Assembly: GCA_018894105.1 (NCBI GenBank)
Contig: CM032131.1
Span: 20,875,578-20,939,577, forward strand
Length of the DNA: 64,000 nucleotides
DNA from: Jacaranda mimosifolia
Lineage: Eukaryota; Streptophyta; Magnoliopsida; Lamiales; Bignoniaceae
Direction of reading: 5' to 3'
A program made the translations under genes and the position numbers. Below the pieces are notes generated by a model. The model worked only from the letters and a program-made list of their open reading frames with translations. It was not told the origin of the DNA and searched no databases. Shown one piece after another: positions 59,330 through 64,000 of this stretch; position 1 is the stretch's first letter; each line of letters opens with the position of its first letter.

Positions 59330-60540
59330 TTCTTTCTCTATCCAAAATTCACACTTGTTGAATTTAGCATATGATTAATGCTCTTTCAAGGTTTTGAGAA
59401 CCAGGTGTAAGTGCTTGGCGTGCTTGGGATTCTGAGTACACGAGGATGTAATCAATGAACATAACCACAGATTGATCTAGATATAATCAAAACACTCGAT
59501 GTATCAAATCCATAAATGCAGCTAGGGCGTTAGTTAGATCGAACGACATTACCACAAATTTGAAATGACCATATCGAGAATTGAATGCAGTCTTTAGGAT
59601 ATCCTCTTATCTGACCGTCAATTGGTAATATCCCTGCCTCAAGTCTAACTTCAAAAAGACTTTAAACCCTTGTAACAAATCAAATAACTCTTCCACATGT
59701 GGTACGGGATATTTATTCTTGATTGTGACCTTATTCAGCTCCTTGTAATCAATGCACATTCTTAGGGACCCATCTTTCTTCTTAACAAATAATATTGGGG
59801 CTCTCCAGGGAGAAAGACTAGGCCTTATAAACTTCTTTTCCAATGGTTTCTGAAGTTTGTCCTTCAGTTCTTTTAGTTCTGCTGGTGTCGTTGTGCAAGG
59901 AGTTTTGGATACTGGCGCGATTCCTGAGAGAGTATGAATAATAAATTCTATCTCCCTATCAGGAGGCAACGAGCTCAACTCTTTTGGAAATACTTCAGGA
60001 TACTCAGCTACTATTTCTACTTCTTCAATTTTGGATGTGTCTCGAGGTTTGTTAGTAAGATACGCCAAAAATCCTCGTTCGCCTTCCTTCAAAATCTTTC
60101 TAGCCTCCAACACAAATTTAAATAATGGCAAGGGGGTATTATCCACAGATTGGTGGGTTGAGATTGGTATCTTATCTCCAGGAGTAATGCCTTTGGTGTA
60201 ACAGCTCACATGTGCTTGATGGTTATATAGCCGATCCATCCCAAGAATCAGATCATATCCTTGAATAGGCATCTGTATGAGATTGGCTGGATATATCTTA
60301 TCCCCTATCATGACTAGGAAATCTCAATATATGGTATCGATTGTTAACCCTATTCCTAAAGGCATCAAATTCTATTTGACATGCCATAGTTCAGGCTGCT
60401 TGTTCAACTTTTGAAAGAATATGGTAGTTATAAAAGAGTGAAATCAACCAGGGTCATATAAGGCCTTACCATTAATACCAGAGATAGAACCCATACCTTT
60501 TACAATTGCATTTGGGTCTGGTGCATTCCCTCATGTCAAA
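59330..60540 (-). pseudogene. Gypsy 2 protease end and partial reverse transcriptase
   Basis: Upstream (60540-60450) the linker NAPDPNAIVKGMGSISG corresponds to the same linker at 58340. The frame 60311-59607 has [20 protein letters not shown] (end of protease), [35 protein letters not shown] and [12 protein letters not shown] continues with stops to LKTLKEH and AKFNKCEFW near 59335, where similarity ends. The rest of RT, RNase H and integrase are absent. Confidence 0.85.
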
Positions 60541-61619
60541 TGTTTGATATGATTCTTCATATCTCCATGATTGCCAACGAACATTCCTTAGATAACTATA
60601 TCGTTTAAGTCATATCCTATGAATTCATCAAATATTAACCTATCCCTATGACCTTTTAAATCATCAATTGCAACATTGTTCAAGAGAATCTTCAAGTTAT
60701 AAATTTAAATCTCACAAAACACGTCTAAACGTGAAATATTTCTCCAAATTCCACCTTTGTTTATTTTCTTAATTTCCATAGCCCCTGACCTCATATTCCT
60801 ATCATCATATCCCCCATCGATATCATTTAGATTTCAATTATACACATAGGTCAAACATTACTCATCTCTAAAAATCATTCATTCATTTCCTAAATACACT
60901 CTTGCCTTCAACAATTCTTTCCTATGTATTTATACAACCTAATTCTCATCTGTAAGCACGTGGTAATGATTTGTTCGTCCCTAAGGTAGTTACCTTCTGA
61001 CTACTTCATATCTTCTCAAAATAATCCCTATTTATCATATATAACTTCCACAAATATTTCTCACATAACGTAAATTCCCAAAGTAACTTTCTACATACTG
61101 AATACAATTTTCTCCAAATAGTCATCTACTCATCAGATTCAACCTTCCAAGATATTGTTCACATGATACCATAATTCTCCATAGCATAATCATTTCTAAT
61201 AATTATACGTCCATATGGCTGACGTACCAGAAGTAAGAGGTTATACACTAGTTGGCCACCTCAGTCATAACCCTTCACTTCCTTAATATCGAGCTTTATC
61301 CCAAAAGTTTATATCCTACTCAATCCTACGTTCAATTCCACAGTCAAACCTCGTATCTCCCTCCTAAAATTTCACATTCCAAGAATCATAGCCTAGCATA
61401 ACTTCGGTAAATCCAAAGTCAAGTTTTTCTCTATTAACTGAGATTATCACATTTCGAGAATCATAACTTAGGATCAGATCCTAACGTAGCTCAGGTTTTG
61501 TTCCTTAACCCAAGAGTTTACACCCTAGATGATTCCCAATTCAAGTCTAATCTCTTGTAAACCGATCGATTCCAGTTAAAAAAATCATTCCTATATTAAC
61601 CTATGTCATCACAAACCTA
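60541..61619 (-). other. Noncoding part of gypsy 2 between primer site and protease
   Basis: About 1.1 kb where gag should be. Both strands are full of stops and no gag motif is readable. The minus strand has TTAGGGACGAACAAATC near 60975, a phrase like those near the 3' end of many gypsy elements, which would fit a recombination that moved 3' sequence here. Confidence 0.45.
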
Positions 61620-61632
61620 GACTCTGATACCA
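61620..61632 (-). other. Primer-binding site of gypsy 2 (tRNA-iMet)
   Basis: On the minus strand TGGTATCAGAGTC, the standard initiator-Met tRNA primer site, lies four bases inside LTR B. Confidence 0.85.
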
Positions 61633-61636
61633 CCTC

Positions 61637-64000
61637 TGTAGTACCTCACCTGACATAGCCCACAAGCTAGGATACCACCTAGTTCAATCCTACAACATGC
61701 AAACATCATATCCGATAAGCCCATAAATTTTTTCACAATTATCCAATAAACCACAACGATCATAAACTCACCATATGCTTCAAACTTAATACAATAATAT
61801 TATAGTGTCATAATTCATGCTAATAACCCAACAATACTCATAAATAAAATGTCGTCATAACATACAATGCATACTGGCCCTAAGTCTTAAGTTTATCCTG
61901 GCGTATTACAACATTTTTAATGCCAAAATGTAACCAACGATGAATTCATTTATAATCATACATTCACCAAAATACTATTACAAATTATTTAGTCAAACAT
62001 GCCATAAGTCCTCGTCCCTATCTCATACCTGTCTGAAAAGAAAATAAATGACACGAGGATTAGTCATAAGGACTCAATGAAGGATAAGGTAAAGCAGTAG
62101 ACAATCTATCAAGAGTCAACAAGTCAACAGTGTAATTTATTAACATAGAAATATGGAAGAACACAAATATGTCAGAATGAAGGAAACAATGGTTTTTAAA
62201 CGACTAGCAAATGCTAGGTCGGGAGCTGTAACCGTCGACTTAATGGCCAGATCGTCTCAATTGACCATCTTCAGGAGGTATAGAGCATCTCAACCGATCA
62301 CAGTCCGGGAGGAATTTCTGGTAGCTTACTTAGCCTAGGAGATCAACCCGATCTATACTGGGATCTCACTCCATCTTGATTGCTCCATGAGCAAAGTACA
62401 ATTAGGAATATAAGCCCAACAGTATATGCATTTCAAGAAAAGAGCATAACATTCATATTATAATACCCTTATGCCTCCATAACAGTGCAGTAGTTCAATT
62501 ATAACAGTTCGATAGTAACAGTGACTGGAGCATGAAAGCTCGACAATAATAGTGGCTCGAGCATGATAGCTCGGCAAAGCCCTCGGCCAAACAATTCTCC
62601 TGTATTATTTTGCTTCAAGATAATCAACAATCAATTGCCAATAAGGTAGAACAATTGAACGAATATGCTAACAAGGCAATCAACAATATACTAACGAATC
62701 AAGGAAGCTAAAATGACTAACTAACAATATACAATATTGATTCAACATGAATAATGACAAATGAAACTATGAAAGTTCATGGTGCCAAAACAGGATAATT
62801 AGTTTGTGATTAGAACGGTTTAGGAACAACAATCCCGCTTACAATTCAATATCAAATAGAGTTTACGAGTTCAGATAATTCACAGAGTTTGACTGAGAAA
62901 CAGTCAGTTTCAAGGAAAGACAAATAAAATACCAAGCAGTTTCAAATCAGGGGAACCTCACAGGGTTCGATAATCAATAACAATGGTAATGATAATCAAG
63001 ACAGGTATCACATCAGCAGAACCTCACCGAATTCAATGACAGATATGGAATAAGCTCATACAAAGCAAGTACCTATTGGTAGATCCTCACAGGGGTACAA
63101 TTATTAACAGAGTGCGATAATCAATTCAAGTACCAGGTTAGTGGACCCTCACCTTAACAATCTCAGCAATGAAATCAAAGCATATTGATCCGCGAGGCCT
63201 AATCCTCTATCATATCCAAAAGAGTAAACTTACAGTCAAAATCCTTGCTCAACCCTAACGATTTATAACATTTACAATCATACTAATAATAATCCAATTT
63301 CAGTAGTTACCCAACTTATACGGTGGCTAGGGTTTTATTTCGACATTATTGTTAAAAAAACATGCTAATCTCGCCATTAATATGAAAATATTTTTGGAGT
63401 TCATTTATACCGATAAAAGATAATATAGTTAAATCCCTAAATTACATAATTAACCTTATAACGTTACACAATATCGATTATAGTAGCCCAATTATCGTTC
63501 ATAATTCAAGTTTGTTACTAAGGTTGCAGTTACCTAAAATTAGGGTTTTCATCACTTAATTATCTTAATTAATCATAGTTTATCATGTGATATAATAAAT
63601 TCAAGTCCATGTGGCCTATCGTATACATGCATGTCTCAATTTTTTCGATCATATCGCGTATTCCTTTTAGATATACAAGGTGTTATAAAGATTGGTACAT
63701 GTATACATATATATGTAATGTAATAACCTAATTCCAATCAATTACCCAAATCCTTGATATCAATAAGGAATTTTCATGACCAGCTTTCGTGCATGCAATC
63801 CTTGTGATGAGAACGGAAAACTGTCTGTTCATCACCGCTACACTGCTGCCGTGGAGAAACTCTCCACCGCCACTGTTAGGTGCATTTCAGCTCAATGAGC
63901 ACAACACCCATATCAATTTCTACATTCTCCATTGAATTGAGGGTCAATTTTTTGCCTAAACCGCTCGACACCACCAGCTCTGCCAGGTGATTTTTTTTTC
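61637..64000 (-). repeat. Gypsy 2 LTR B (5' LTR), cut by window end
   Basis: Starts TGTAGTACCTCACC. It follows LTR A to about its position 56090, so roughly 650 bp lie beyond the window. Divergence from LTR A is clear by eye, so the insertion is old. Confidence 0.85.

Larger units (their letters stand above)
53775..64000 (-). mobile_element. Ty3/gypsy retrotransposon with ~3-kb LTRs, scrambled interior (continues past window)
   Basis: LTR A is 53775-56758 and LTR B starts at 61637 and runs off the window. The minus strand has a tRNA-iMet primer site next to LTR B and a polypurine tract next to LTR A, so the element is on the minus strand. The inside reads, from the 5' side, about 1 kb of noncoding DNA, protease and partial RT, then gag and a second protease start. 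Gag after RT is abnormal and suggests a rearrangement or fusion of two copies. Inactive. Confidence 0.8.

Overview
The window is a stretch of plant nuclear chromosome, most likely from a eudicot. The evidence is: intron-rich genes with GT-AG introns, very AT-rich intergenic DNA, plant-specific protein families (a fascin-fused GH5 glycosidase and a GPI-anchored lipid-transfer protein), and a dense load of plant Copia, Gypsy, Mutator-like, CACTA and MITE elements. I cannot name the species from sequence alone.

Only three host genes look intact, all on the + strand. (1) Positions 1-5967 hold most of a SEN1-like superfamily-1 RNA/DNA helicase whose 5' end lies outside the window. Seven exons join in frame to 1065 codons with all key helicase motifs. 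(2) Positions 14373-18753 hold an eight-exon secreted GH5 glycosidase of the plant glucan 1,3-beta-glucosidase-like type, with a fascin-like domain inserted between signal peptide and catalytic barrel (501 aa, both catalytic Glu present). (3) Positions 35935-37335 hold a three-exon GPI-anchored non-specific lipid-transfer protein (200 aa, complete eight-cysteine motif). They are not a cluster; genes 2 and 3 are both predicted to act at the cell surface or wall.

The rest is mostly transposons. From left to right: a 0.5-kb MITE with an 11-bp target duplication (8997-9497); a diverged duplicated AT-rich segment (about 9505-10810); a rearranged Ty1/copia element on the minus strand (21175-25993); a nested MITE (27713-28122); a 6.5-kb Mutator-like element (28259-34771) whose middle is about 4 kb of tandem repeats carrying a TGTACTT motif; another MITE (35098-35363); an 11-kb Ty3/gypsy element of probable Tat/Retand type on the minus strand (40399-51461), with an antisense ORF and an exact 85-bp tandem array; a MITE (51852-52274); a CACTA stub (53121-53774); and a second gypsy element with about 3-kb LTRs and a scrambled gag/pol order (53775 to beyond 64000), itself hit by a MITE (57583-58068). 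All retroelement reading frames contain stops or frameshifts.

The most unusual object is the Mutator-like element at 28259-34771. It has long terminal inverted repeats and a 10-bp target duplication. At its left inner edge is the first exon of a MuDR-type transposase and at its right inner edge an exon of a ULP1-type MULE gene on the opposite strand. The space where the transposase and protease bodies should be is filled with nested tandem arrays (131+219 bp dimers, a roughly 518-bp module, and ~117-bp monomers). Everything here was read by eye; boundaries, identities and family names would need alignment and profile searches to confirm.
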